Counted from the stretch's first letter, positions 42,110-50,907 are shown. The stretch: 64,000 nucleotides of DNA from an uncultured Collinsella sp. (GCA_902470065.1 CABRFA010000004.1:1-64000), one strand, 5' to 3'. Numbers and translations: made by a program. Notes: generated by a model from the letters alone, not told the origin.

Positions 42110-42853
42110 ATGCCACCGACTGAAGGACTAACTGACGGTAAAGCAGCGATACCGCTGTACCAACAGGTCATTGATATCATTAAAAACGAAATCAACTCCG
42201 GCGCCTACAAGGCAGGCGCGCGGATACCCAACGAATTCGAATTGGCTGAGAGCTATAAAGTTGGCCGCGTTACCGTGCGACGCGCTATTGAGGAGCTCGT
42301 CCAGCAGGGCTATCTAACGAAGCGACAGGGGAAAGGCACGTTTGTCAATGCCCCCAAGCTCAAGCGCAAGATTCGCCAGAAGGATGACGTCCAGAGTTTT
42401 TCGGACGCATGCCGCGTTAACGGAATGGAACCGGGGGCGTGTGTCATTTCGAGAAAGATACTGCCGGCGGATTCCACCGAAGCACAGTTCTTTGGTGTTC
42501 CCGTTGGAACTGACTTGATTTGCGTTGAGCGCGTGCGTACTGCCGATGGCGTCCCTGTCATGCTCGAGAACAACATATACGCTTACGAGGACAACGCCTA
42601 TCTATCAACGGCGCCTCTATCTAACCAATCCATTTTTGAGTTCGTGCGCAACCGGACGGGCCGCACGCCCGCGTTTACCGGCCCGTGCACACTCGAGATC
42701 GCGTGCGCGTCGCCCGAGGTCGCTCGACTGTTGGCAGTTCCCGTTGGCGAACCCTTGTTTTATATGGAAGCCTTCTTTTTCGATGAGCAGCGGCGGCCGT
42801 TTATCATTGGTCGTCAGCGAATCGTTGGGTCTCGCTACGTTTTTGACATCTAG
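42110..42853 (+). CDS. GntR-family regulator (HutC/UTRA) of the Amadori operon
   Basis: 247 aa with an N-terminal winged HTH (PLYQQVIDIIKNEINSGAYKAGARIPNEFELAESYKVGRVTVRRAIEELVQQGYLTKRQGKGTFV) and a C-terminal UTRA ligand domain. HutC-type regulators typically repress sugar or amino-sugar catabolism genes until a phosphosugar binds. It precedes and matches the direction of the transporter-deglycase genes, as FrlR/FraR do. The palindrome at 43007-43029 is the likely operator. It ends in its own terminator. Confidence 0.9.
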   Translation: MPPTEGLTDGKAAIPLYQQVIDIIKNEINSGAYKAGARIPNEFELAESYKVGRVTVRRAIEELVQQGYLTKRQGKGTFVNAPKLKRKIRQKDDVQSFSDACRVNGMEPGACVISRKILPADSTEAQFFGVPVGTDLICVERVRTADGVPVMLENNIYAYEDNAYLSTAPLSNQSIFEFVRNRTGRTPAFTGPCTLEIACASPEVARLLAVPVGEPLFYMEAFFFDEQRRPFIIGRQRIVGSRYVFDI

Positions 42854-42870
42854 GACATTGCGAATGGAAG

Positions 42871-42900
42871 CGCCCGGTGGATCATCTCACCGGGCGTTTC
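42871..42900 (+). terminator. terminator of the GntR gene
   Basis: CGCCCGGTG / CACCGGGCG perfect stem, then TTTCC. It separates the regulator from the catabolic operon. Confidence 0.8.
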
Positions 42901-42963
42901 CATACCGTTCACGGCGCAAACGCAACCGTTCAACCACGTTGCGGCAATCAGTTTGAAATTATC

Positions 42964-43029
42964 TTGATGAAGGAAAAAGCTGCTGGTAATCTATGGGACG
43001 TCATAGAACGTTTGCATTGTGCAAACGTT
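42964..43029 (+). promoter_or_regulatory. catabolic operon promoter with perfect operator palindrome
   Basis: -35 TTGATG (42964-42969), a 17-bp spacer, -10 TAATCT (42987-42992). Fifteen bp downstream, in the initially transcribed region, lies AACGTTTGCA-TTG-TGCAAACGTT (43007-43029), a perfect 10-bp inverted repeat. Position and symmetry fit a repressor operator, most simply for the adjacent GntR protein. The first carrier codon is at 43072. Confidence 0.75.
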
Positions 43030-43071
43030 GAAGCGAGATGCGATGCAGTCTCGAGTTCTTTGGGGGTATCT

Positions 43072-44535
43072 ATGTCAGATACGAAGGCGAAGAAGACAAA
43101 CAGACGTTTTAAGTTCAAATTACCGCATGTCTATACGATCATGTTCTTGCTGATCGTTGTCTTTGCGGTCCTGACTTGGATCGTTCCCTCTGGCCAGTAT
43201 CAGCGCAAGACGATTTCGACAGCGGCGGGCGAGCGTGAAGTCGCCGTTGCTGGAACCTATGAACAGGTCGATAAGAACTACACCGATTCCGAGACCGGCG
43301 AGACCATCAATCTGGGCCAGGATATCTTCGCGGTTCTGCAAGCGCCCACCAAGGGTATCCAGGAGGCTGCCGACGTCGTTGCGTTCGTCTTATTGATTGG
43401 CGGATCGTTCGCAATCATCACCAAGACCAACGCTTTGAATGCCGGCATGAGCCGTGTGGTTAAAAAGCTCAAGAACAAGGACATCCTTATCATTCCCATC
43501 ACGATGACGCTGCTGTCCATTTGCGGCACTACGTTTGGTATGTCTGAGGAAGCCTTGCCGTTCTATGCCATCTTCATTCCCATCATGATGGGTATCGGCT
43601 ATGACTCGATGACGGCATTTATCATCTGCTTCCTTGGTCCCAACCTGGGATATTGTGCTTCGACCATCGACCCGTTTAATGTTTTGATCGCCCAAGGCAT
43701 CATTGGCATCGAGGGCAATCCGCAACTGTGGCTGCGCGCCGTTTCTTGGGTCATCTTCACTGCCGTCGGTATCGCATGGGCCATGCGCTACGCCATGCGC
43801 GTCAAGAAAAACCCCGAGTCGTCCATTACGTACGAGGACGATAAGCTCAAGCGTATTGAGTTTTCCGTGACCGATGCCTCCATCGAGGAAGAGTTCACTA
43901 TCCGTCAGAAGCTCGTGCTTATCGATTTTGCCTGCGGTATGGGCATTATCGTCTGGGGTCTTGTTACCCAGGGTTGGTACATGAATGAGATTTCCGCCGT
44001 GTTCCTTGGCATGGGCTTGCTTGCCGGTATCCTGGGCGGTCTTGACCAGCAGACGATCGCTGAGGAGTTCGTTAAGGGTCTCGCCGACTTTGCGTACGCT
44101 GCCATCGTTATCGGTATTGCTCGCGGTATTCTGGTCATCGCCGAGGGCGGCATGATCATCGACACCATCCTTCAGGCGCTTGCTACTGCGCTCGCCGGTG
44201 CACCCGCCGCCGTCTACACCACGTTTATGTATATCGTCCTTGGCCTGCTCTCTTTGCTGGTTCCCTCGAGTTCTGGCCTGGCGGCGCTCACCATGCCCGT
44301 TATGGGCTCCCTGACCGAGCTCATGGGCCTCAATCCCGAGGCGGCCGTCACCGCGCTCCAGTTTGCCAACCAGACCATCAACACCATCAGCCCCGTGGCG
44401 GGCATGACGGTCGCCGGCCTTGCCGTGGCTAAGATTTCGTTTGGCCAATGGTGGAAGACCATTTGGAAGTTCTTCATCTTCATGGTCGTCTTTGGCCTGA
44501 TCGTAACGGCAATCTCTGGCATGCTTCCGGCGTAG
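43072..44535 (+). CDS. YfcC-type (C4-dicarboxylate/amino-acid) carrier
   Basis: 487 aa integral membrane protein of the YfcC family, related to DcuC and arginine/ornithine carriers: FKFKLPHVYTIMFLLIVVFAVLTWIVPSGQY at the N terminus, AFVLLIGGSFAIITKT, TFGMSEEALPFYAIFIPIMMGIGYDSMTAFIICFLGPNLGY and ending AGLAVAKISFGQWWKTIWKFF. About 11-12 helices. As the only transporter of the operon it probably imports the glycated substrate. E. coli uses an APC-type carrier (FrlA) for this, so the carrier class differs. Start at 43072 (GGGGGT upstream); the longer ORF overlaps the promoter. Confidence 0.88.
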   Translation: MSDTKAKKTNRRFKFKLPHVYTIMFLLIVVFAVLTWIVPSGQYQRKTISTAAGEREVAVAGTYEQVDKNYTDSETGETINLGQDIFAVLQAPTKGIQEAADVVAFVLLIGGSFAIITKTNALNAGMSRVVKKLKNKDILIIPITMTLLSICGTTFGMSEEALPFYAIFIPIMMGIGYDSMTAFIICFLGPNLGYCASTIDPFNVLIAQGIIGIEGNPQLWLRAVSWVIFTAVGIAWAMRYAMRVKKNPESSITYEDDKLKRIEFSVTDASIEEEFTIRQKLVLIDFACGMGIIVWGLVTQGWYMNEISAVFLGMGLLAGILGGLDQQTIAEEFVKGLADFAYAAIVIGIARGILVIAEGGMIIDTILQALATALAGAPAAVYTTFMYIVLGLLSLLVPSSSGLAALTMPVMGSLTELMGLNPEAAVTALQFANQTINTISPVAGMTVAGLAVAKISFGQWWKTIWKFFIFMVVFGLIVTAISGMLPA

Positions 44536-44544
44536 GTGGTTGTG

Positions 44545-46128
44545 ATGTCTGATCGTTTGACGGTCCTGACGTCTAAGAGCGTCTTTACCGGTACGGGGGA
44601 CCAGCCGTTTGAAGGTTTCGTAGCGGTCCGTGGCAATCGAATTGAGGCGGTTGGCGCCAAGTGTGAGGTAGCTTCGTATTTGACCCAGGCGGACGAAGTA
44701 GTTGACCTGGGCGACCGCACCGTCATGCCCGGCCTGATCGATGTGCATACCTTCTATACGGGCTGGGCACTGCGGACGTTGGGGTCTGATCTGTCCGGCA
44801 TCGCTGATGCCAAAGAGGCCGTGTCGCTCTTGCGTGCATGGAAAGAAGATCATCCGGATTGCGCGGCGGCTTTTGGCCACAACCTGCCCGAAACGTTGGC
44901 ATCGGATGCCGAGAACGCAAATACGGCAGCTGTGCTTGACGATTGTTTTGGCGATATCCCCGTCGTCTGCTTTACACCGGGTGCGGAGACCTGCGTTCTC
45001 AATGCTGCCGCCAGTGCGCGATACGGCTTTACACCGCAGGCGTGCTATGCCGAGAAGATCTGGCGCATGATAAGCGATTTCCTCGCGCTGCCCGAGGTAC
45101 GTGCGGGGTATTCGGACTACATGAGCATGCTTAACGAGCGCGGCGTTACCGCCATCAAGGAGATGGCGTTTGATGACTACTACGGCTTTGCCGACGAAAT
45201 GGCTCGCCGTGAGGAATCTGGTGAGCTGACGGTTCGCGTCTCTATGATGTCGCAGCCGGTGGGTGCCGGTGCAAATCTGGCATATGCCCGCGAGGCACGA
45301 GAGCGCTTCCGGGGACCGTTCGTTCGTTTTTCTGGCTTCAACCGTATGACCGATCGCGGTGTATGGGCGGGGCTTGCCGAGATGATTGATCCCTATGAGG
45401 ACTCGGCCGATGCGGGCGCTGCCGGCAAGACGGTCGTCGAGGAGCCAGAGTGGGATCTGATTGAGAACGAGCTGCGTGCAATTGATGCTGGCGGCTTCCG
45501 GTATTCCTTGCATTGCCAGGGCGATGGCGCCGTTCGCCGCACCGTGGCGCTCTATGCCTCGCTGCCTCGAGACGAGCATGGACGGATGCTTCGCCGCCAT
45601 GCGATTACCGATCTCGAGAACTCTGACCCGACCGATCTTGTCGAGTTTGGCAAGTTAGGTGGAATTTGCGAGGTTTATCCGCAGATTCTGACGCTAGATC
45701 GGCGCGAGGATTGCTTGTCGATGATGCGTCGACAAATTGGCGAGACGCGACTTTTGCACAGCTGGAATCGCCGCGGCATGGAAGATTCCGGATGCACAGT
45801 GTGCTGTGGAACGGATTTGCCGCTGCTGATTCCGAGCCTGGGCGAGTCAATCTACAGTGCGTGCGGCGGATACTTCGACGACGGACTGCCCGTGAATGAG
45901 GTCAACGCGCTGACGCTTGTCGAGCTCTTGCGCGCTTGGACTGCCGGGGGCGCGTACGACCTGATGCGCGAAGACGAGCTGGGTACGCTCGAGGTCGGCA
46001 AGCTTGCCGATATCTGCGTGCTCGATCGGGATGTGTTTGACCTCGATTATCGCGACGCACGCGATCTTGCGGTTGATATGACGATGTCGGACGGACAAAT
46101 CGTGTTTGATCGAAATAAGGAGGCATAA
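44545..46128 (+). CDS. YtcJ-like amidohydrolase with altered metal site
   Basis: 527 aa of the Amidohydro_3/YtcJ type: N-terminal beta sandwich, MPGLIDVHTFYTGW (about 61-74), SLHCQGDGAVRRTVALY, VCCGTDLPLL near the C terminus, then GTLEVGKLADICVLDRDVF. The usual H-x-H after PGLID is here H68-T-F, and the R-x-x-H block reads RRHAITD, so two metal ligands look changed. It may bind one metal or act differently. In the operon it could hydrolyse an amide, peptide or lactam form of the glycated substrate; inference only. Start after AGGTGG, 9 bp past the carrier stop. Confidence 0.85.
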   Translation: MSDRLTVLTSKSVFTGTGDQPFEGFVAVRGNRIEAVGAKCEVASYLTQADEVVDLGDRTVMPGLIDVHTFYTGWALRTLGSDLSGIADAKEAVSLLRAWKEDHPDCAAAFGHNLPETLASDAENANTAAVLDDCFGDIPVVCFTPGAETCVLNAAASARYGFTPQACYAEKIWRMISDFLALPEVRAGYSDYMSMLNERGVTAIKEMAFDDYYGFADEMARREESGELTVRVSMMSQPVGAGANLAYAREARERFRGPFVRFSGFNRMTDRGVWAGLAEMIDPYEDSADAGAAGKTVVEEPEWDLIENELRAIDAGGFRYSLHCQGDGAVRRTVALYASLPRDEHGRMLRRHAITDLENSDPTDLVEFGKLGGICEVYPQILTLDRREDCLSMMRRQIGETRLLHSWNRRGMEDSGCTVCCGTDLPLLIPSLGESIYSACGGYFDDGLPVNEVNALTLVELLRAWTAGGAYDLMREDELGTLEVGKLADICVLDRDVFDLDYRDARDLAVDMTMSDGQIVFDRNKEA

Positions 46129-46129
46129 G

Positions 46130-46981
46130 ATGCCTGAATCCAAACCGACGCTGCGCCGCGAGCAGATTGCGGGCATGAATATCCACTACATCATGTGGTC
46201 GCTCGATTACTTCCTTGATGTGCAGCAGCGTTTGGGCTTTGAGTCCATTGAGCTGTGGTGTGCAGAGCCGCATGTGACGCTCGACCATACGGGCTACTTT
46301 GAGGCTGAGGTCCTGGCGAAAAAGGCTGCAGACCGTGGGCTTAGGTATCGTACTCTGTGCCCCGAGAATGTTGTCTATCCTTGGCAGTACTGCGCACGCA
46401 AACCGCTGCATGAACAGCGCAGCCTGGCGTACTTTAAGCACGGCATTGAGCTTGCCGAGGTACTTGGGTGCGACCGTATGTCCATCAACTCGGGCTGGGG
46501 CGACTGGGACGAGGACCGCGAGGAAGCCTGGAAGCGCAGCCGCGAGCACTTGTCCATTCTGGCGGAGTATGCTGGTGAGCACGGTCTGGTGCTTACGATG
46601 GAAAGCCTGCGCCCCGAGGAGAGCAACCTTGTGACGACGGTTTCCGATGCGAAGCGCATGATTGACGAGGTCGCGAGTCCGTACTTACAGCCCATGGTTG
46701 ATACAACCGCGATGGGCGTTGCAGGCGAGACGCTCGAGGACTGGTTTGCTGCCTTTGGTGATGGGGCAATTCACGAGATGCACTTTATCGACGGTGACCC
46801 ATATGGCCATCTGGTGTGGGGCGATGGCAAGCACGATATGGACGCCTTCGTCGCCACACTCAACGCCCATGGTTTCGACGGCATGCTGGGCCAGGAAATC
46901 ACGGACGGTCGTTACTACGATGACCCGGCGGCGGCAGATGCCAAGAACATGGCCGCATTCGAGAAATATCTGATTGACTAA
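46130..46981 (+). CDS. frlC: sugar-phosphate isomerase/epimerase, FrlC-like
   Basis: 283-aa TIM barrel of the xylose-isomerase-like family. Metal-binding acids are visible at VLTMESLRPEESN (Glu), PMVDTTAMGV (Asp), MHFIDGDPYGH and MLGQEITDGRYYDD (Glu). In E. coli FrlC interconverts psicoselysine and fructoselysine, feeding the kinase and deglycase. The neighbourhood with FrlB- and FrlD-like genes supports the same type of role. GGAGG lies before the ATG, which overlaps the end of the amidohydrolase gene closely (1-bp gap). Confidence 0.82.
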   Translation: MPESKPTLRREQIAGMNIHYIMWSLDYFLDVQQRLGFESIELWCAEPHVTLDHTGYFEAEVLAKKAADRGLRYRTLCPENVVYPWQYCARKPLHEQRSLAYFKHGIELAEVLGCDRMSINSGWGDWDEDREEAWKRSREHLSILAEYAGEHGLVLTMESLRPEESNLVTTVSDAKRMIDEVASPYLQPMVDTTAMGVAGETLEDWFAAFGDGAIHEMHFIDGDPYGHLVWGDGKHDMDAFVATLNAHGFDGMLGQEITDGRYYDDPAAADAKNMAAFEKYLID

Positions 46982-47043
46982 ACCAACTATCGGCTACGCA
47001 ACCAACGTCATTGATTGCGGGCCAAACAAGAAAGGAACTGGAT

Positions 47044-48012
47044 ATGAACGCACATGATCTGATCAAAGAGGCAATTGCCGAGAAGGGCAAGTTCGACAGC
47101 GTCTACTGGATTGCTTGCGGTGGCTCCATGATCGATTTGATCCCGGCTCATGAGCTTCTGCAGCGCGAGGCAACCACCTTCACTTCGTATATCTATACGG
47201 CTCGCGAGTTCGATATCATGCGTCCGCGTCGTCTGGGCGAGAAGTCCCTGGTCATCGCTTGTAGCCACAGTGGCAACACCCCGGAGGTCGTCGAGGGCTG
47301 CGAGATTGCCCTTGCTGCCGGCGCTACGGTGATCGCCCAGACTGACAACGCTGGATCTAAGATCGACACCGGTAAATGGACCACGTGGGTCTACCCGTGG
47401 GGCGAGGGCGTGCCGCAGGCCGAGGTCCCCGCTGGCATTTCGCTGTCGCTTGCGGCAGAGCTGCTCGATCAGCAGGAGGGCTACGCCGATCTTGCCGATA
47501 TGTATGCCGGTATTGCCGAGATGGATAAGATTCTTCCCCCGGCACGCGAGAAGGTAAATGCCGAGCTGGGCGATCGCTTTGCCAAACTTTGCCAGGAGCA
47601 CGAGTTCTTCTATATTCTGGGCAGCGGTCCCAACTTTAGCCAGACCTACGGTTTCGCTATCTGCTCTCTTATGGAGATGCAGTGGCAGCACTGCAGCTAC
47701 ATCCACTCTGCCGAGTACTTCCACGGTCCCTTCGAGGCTACTCAGGATGGCGTTTTTTACTTCCTGCAGATGGGCTCTAGTGAGTGCCGTGCTATGGACG
47801 AGCGCGCCCTGGCGTTCCTTAAGACGCATACCGATACGCTGATGGTGCTCGATGCCAAGGAGTACGGTATGGAAGCCGTGCCGGCGAGCGTCCGTGCCTA
47901 TCTGGACCCGGTGCTGTTCTACGCCATGAACTGCGAGCTGCGTGCCGCACGCGGCAAGGTGTTTGACCATGATCCCGATTTCCGTCGCTACATGGGCGTC
48001 GTCGAGTACTAG
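47044..48012 (+). CDS. frlB: SIS-domain deglycase, FrlB-like
   Basis: 322 aa with two SIS domains: N-terminal WIACGGSMIDLIPAHELL and VIACSHSGNTPEVVEGC, C-terminal FYILGSGPNFSQTYGFAICSLMEMQWQHCSYIHSAEYFHGPFE. The SAEYFHGPFE block (Glu224) holds the acid implicated in FrlB/FraB-type enzymes, which split 6-phospho-Amadori compounds into glucose 6-phosphate and the free amine. Not a glucosamine-6-P synthase: no glutaminase domain. Lies between frlC and the kinase gene. AAAGGAAC before the ATG. Confidence 0.88.
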   Translation: MNAHDLIKEAIAEKGKFDSVYWIACGGSMIDLIPAHELLQREATTFTSYIYTAREFDIMRPRRLGEKSLVIACSHSGNTPEVVEGCEIALAAGATVIAQTDNAGSKIDTGKWTTWVYPWGEGVPQAEVPAGISLSLAAELLDQQEGYADLADMYAGIAEMDKILPPAREKVNAELGDRFAKLCQEHEFFYILGSGPNFSQTYGFAICSLMEMQWQHCSYIHSAEYFHGPFEATQDGVFYFLQMGSSECRAMDERALAFLKTHTDTLMVLDAKEYGMEAVPASVRAYLDPVLFYAMNCELRAARGKVFDHDPDFRRYMGVVEY

Positions 48013-48025
48013 AAGGGTAAATACC

Positions 48026-48889
48026 ATGGCATTTAACGTTAATGCGCTCGGATTTGGCGACAACGTCGTCGATCGCTACGAGCATATCCACACCATGTAT
48101 CCTGGCGGCAACGCGGTGAACTTCGCCGTTTATGCCAAGAAATGCGGTGCCGCACGCTCCGCATACATGGGCATTTTTGGCAATGACGCCGCTGCCGAGC
48201 ATGTCATTGCAAGCCTCGAGGATGAGGGTATCGAGCTTGACAAGTGCGAGCAGATGATTGGCGAGAACGGAGCGGCTCGCGTCACCGTCGTTGACGGTGA
48301 CCGTGTCTTCCTCGGCTCCAACGAGGGCGGTATCCGTGGCGATGCGCGCTACGTCCTCGATCGCTTTGACCTTTCGTACATGAAGCAGTTCGATGTGGTT
48401 CATTCGGGCAACTATTGCTTTACCGAGCGCGAGCTGCCCAAGTTGAAGGCTGCGGGCGTCACGGTCTCTTTTGACTTTTCGGACGATTCCACCGACGAGT
48501 ACTACGAGCAGATTGCGCCCTACGTCGATTTTGCTTTCTTTAGTGCGGCGGATGCCGCGAGTGAGGACGAGATTCGCGAGCGTCTGGCATGGGTGAAGGG
48601 CCTGGGTCCGCGTTTTGTGTCGGCTACGGCGGGCGCCGAGGGCTGCATTGCTTACGACGGCGAGCGTTATTACCGCCAGCTGGCTAAACCGGTAACGGAC
48701 ATGAAGGACACCATGGGGGCGGGTGACTCGTTCCTCACCTCGTTTTTGATGTGCTATCTCGATTCCGCCAAGCGTGGTGAGGATGGCGCCGAGGCCATCG
48801 AGCGCGCGCTCGACTTTGCTGCCGGGTTTGCCTCGACCGTGTGCGGCATGGAAGGATCTTGGGGCCATGGAGCGCCGATTTCCGAATAG
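48026..48889 (+). CDS. frlD: PfkB-family sugar kinase, FrlD-like
   Basis: 288 aa; GFGDNVVDRYEHIHTMYPGGNAVNFAVYAKKCG at the N terminus and the catalytic DTMGAGDSFLTSFL (anion hole plus Asp base) near the C terminus. FrlD phosphorylates fructoselysine at O6 before FrlB cleavage. The order and 13-bp gap after frlB support this assignment. Possible other substrates: fructose-asparagine or another glycated amine. Followed by two consecutive hairpins. Confidence 0.88.
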   Translation: MAFNVNALGFGDNVVDRYEHIHTMYPGGNAVNFAVYAKKCGAARSAYMGIFGNDAAAEHVIASLEDEGIELDKCEQMIGENGAARVTVVDGDRVFLGSNEGGIRGDARYVLDRFDLSYMKQFDVVHSGNYCFTERELPKLKAAGVTVSFDFSDDSTDEYYEQIAPYVDFAFFSAADAASEDEIRERLAWVKGLGPRFVSATAGAEGCIAYDGERYYRQLAKPVTDMKDTMGAGDSFLTSFLMCYLDSAKRGEDGAEAIERALDFAAGFASTVCGMEGSWGHGAPISE

Positions 48890-48896
48890 GTGAACA

Positions 48897-48930
48897 GTCC
48901 CGGGGAGTCGAATTGTCGTCTCCCCGGGAC
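48897..48930 (+). terminator. GC-rich hairpin after frlD
   Basis: GTCCCGGGGAG / CTCCCCGGGAC perfect 11-bp stem without T-run; it precedes the larger palindrome. Confidence 0.65.
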
Positions 48931-48933
48931 CTC

Positions 48934-49008
48934 GTGTGCAAAAAAATGCCAAATATGAGTACTGTATCCATTCCGGTAACAGTACGCATATTTGGCATTT
49001 TTGCACAC
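48934..49008. repeat. 30-bp-arm palindrome between convergent genes
   Basis: Left arm 48934-48965 and right arm 48979-49008 are reverse complements apart from two extra A and one mismatch, enclosing a 13-nt loop. The core TGCCAAATATG / CATATTTGGCA is flanked by A and T runs, so it works as a bidirectional terminator for frlD and tatD. The length is well beyond need, hinting at a dispersed palindromic repeat. Confidence 0.8.
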
Positions 49009-49013
49009 CGAGC

Positions 49014-49796
49014 TTAGCGAAGAGCAAAAACAGAGCGCGCATTTGCTAAAACTGCCGACTCAATGCGCTTTGCATCGCAGTTTTTGAGCGAGGCAATGCG
49101 CATCGAGGTCCTTGTGAGCGATCTGATGAGCGATTGCGCGCTTGTTTCTGTGTTTGGCTCGGCCGGCGCATCGGTCTCGAGCAGTAAACGGTCGGGTGGA
49201 ATCTGTCGGGCATATTCGCGACCACGTTTAGACGCAAGCATGCGTTCGTTGACGGAAAAAATACAGCCCGCATCACGCGCGCGGGCGAGTTCGTCCGAAG
49301 TGCCGCTAAACCAGTGGAAGATGATAACGGGGAAGTCGGAGTTTGGGATGAGTAATCCATGCGATTCGAGGACGTCCAGTACGGTTCCCGCCGAACGAAC
49401 GGCGTGAATTGATATCACGCGCCCGGTAAGAGGATGCTGCACGAGTGTATCGCAGAGCCGGTCAAATGCCTGTATTTGTAGCGGCTCACTTCCGGCAAAA
49501 CGAGCGGAAAAGTCGAGCCCGACCTCGCCAACAAAACGCTCCTGCGCGGCAATTCGGCAGAGTAGGTCAATTTCTGCGTTGCCGCATCGCTCGTCGGCGA
49601 GCCACCAGGGATGGAGGCCGACGCCCTTGATGACGGTAGGAGGGCGACGGGTTCGCCCATGTGCGTTAGCGAAGTCGCGTGGATTGACGCCGCAATCAAA
49701 TAGACCCAAGCCCAGTGCCGTTGCCTCATCAGCAACGGCGTCCGGTTGAGCCATTAAATCAAGATGGCAGTGTGCATCAAATAACCGGGGCTCCAT
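49014..49796 (-). CDS. TatD-family metal-dependent hydrolase
   Basis: 260 aa amidohydrolase-fold protein: FDAHCHLDLM (H-x-H), GVGLHPWW, FVGEVGLDFSARF (bridging Glu), RVISIHAVRS, IIFHWFSGT and LLLETDAPAEPN (Asp). TatD proteins are 3'-5' exonucleases or D-amino-acyl hydrolases. The C terminus is slightly divergent. Overlaps nothing; the tcdA gene lies 14 bp upstream on the same strand, so the two are cotranscribed. Confidence 0.9.
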   Translation of the reverse strand: MEPRLFDAHCHLDLMAQPDAVADEATALGLGLFDCGVNPRDFANAHGRTRRPPTVIKGVGLHPWWLADERCGNAEIDLLCRIAAQERFVGEVGLDFSARFAGSEPLQIQAFDRLCDTLVQHPLTGRVISIHAVRSAGTVLDVLESHGLLIPNSDFPVIIFHWFSGTSDELARARDAGCIFSVNERMLASKRGREYARQIPPDRLLLETDAPAEPNTETSAQSLIRSLTRTSMRIASLKNCDAKRIESAVLANARSVFALR

Positions 49797-49810
49797 CTCG
49801 GCGCGCTCCG

Positions 49811-50608
49811 CTAGTCTAGGCGCTGGCCATCGGCGCGCACGCGCTCGGTGCCGCGGCCACTGATCTGACGGATAACCTCGCCGGCGATCATCTGGCCCAT
49901 GATGGGCGGCATAAAGCTGGCGGTTCCCAGCTCGGTGCGCTCGTGGATGTTAGAAGGGTCGCGGAGCTGTGTCTTAACCGATTCCTCGCAGCTAAACAGT
50001 ACGTGCAGGCTCTTGATGCCGCGCTTCTTGCATTCTTTGCGCATGATGCGGCTCATGGGGTCACGTACCGTATCGAAGATGTCGGCAAAGCGGAGGCACT
50101 CGGGATGGAGCTTGTTGGCCCCGCCCATGGAACTAACCAAACGAATGTCGTGGTCCTGAGCATATTTGGCAATGGTGAGCTTGGCCGAGATGGTGTCGAT
50201 GGCGTCGACGACGTAGTCGAGCTTGCCGTCCGTCTGCTCCAAAACGCTCGCGAAGAAATCATCGATGTTGTCGCTCAGCAGGTATTCGGTACGTTTGATG
50301 ACGGTGGCGGCAGGATTGATATCGTGGATCATGGCTTCCATCACGTCAACCTTGCGCTTGCCGATGGTGCTGTGAAAGGCGATGGCCTGGCGATTGATAT
50401 TGCTGGGCGCGACGATGTCCTTGTCCAGAATGACGAAATGACCAATGCCGCCGCGGGCGAGTGCCTCGCAGCAGTTGGAGCCCACGCCTCCGCAGCCGAG
50501 CACCAGCACCGTGGCATCGGCGAGCTTATCGAGTGCCTTGCGGCCCATGATGATCTCGAGCTTGGTGTCGCGTGTCTCGTTGGGAGTTGCGGCTGTGGTT
50601 TCAGTCAT
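49811..50608 (-). CDS. tcdA: tRNA t6A37 dehydratase-like ThiF/E1 protein
   Basis: 265 aa of the ThiF/MoeB/HesA superfamily: nucleotide-binding VLVLGCGGVGSNCCEALARGGIGHFVILDKDIVAPSNINRQ, DYVVDAIDTISAKLTIAKYA, and the TcdA-type end TELGTASFMPPIMGQMIAGEVIRQISG. TcdA (CsdL) converts t6A to its cyclic form at tRNA position 37. No ubiquitin-like partner gene is nearby, consistent with TcdA. Start chosen at the second Met (GGAGG at 6-nt spacing). Confidence 0.9.
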   Translation of the reverse strand: MTETTAATPNETRDTKLEIIMGRKALDKLADATVLVLGCGGVGSNCCEALARGGIGHFVILDKDIVAPSNINRQAIAFHSTIGKRKVDVMEAMIHDINPAATVIKRTEYLLSDNIDDFFASVLEQTDGKLDYVVDAIDTISAKLTIAKYAQDHDIRLVSSMGGANKLHPECLRFADIFDTVRDPMSRIMRKECKKRGIKSLHVLFSCEESVKTQLRDPSNIHERTELGTASFMPPIMGQMIAGEVIRQISGRGTERVRADGQRLD

Positions 50609-50835
50609 AGACATCCTCCGATGGGGAAGCGAATCGTGTTTTAGCTATCGCCATTATAGGTATTATCGCGATTCCATTTGAACCCTTGGGGTTTGTTGAA
50701 ATGGGATCGGGATTCGCATAAGATTGAAGCAGATGGCGCCCGTTGCCGCGGGTTAGCCAACTCCGAAACACGTTTGTAGCGTGAGAAGTGGCCGTCTTCG
50801 CATTACGCGGAGGCGGCTATTTTTTGAGTATAAGA

Positions 50836-50859
50836 TTAGATAGTTAGACAAACATCTAA
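50836..50859 (+). promoter_or_regulatory. ArsR-type operator upstream of sdpR
   Basis: TTAGAT-N12-ATCTAA palindrome in an AT-rich stretch about 50 bp before the regulator, fitting autorepression by an ArsR/SdpR protein. Confidence 0.6.
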
Positions 50860-50907
50860 ATATCGAGTATAGTGTGCGCGTCGAGCGAAATACTGAGAGG
50901 AGGTCCT

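Noticed and set aside
43390..45600. 736-aa ORF antisense to carrier and amidohydrolase
   Set aside because: Shadow frame spanning two genuine genes and their junction.
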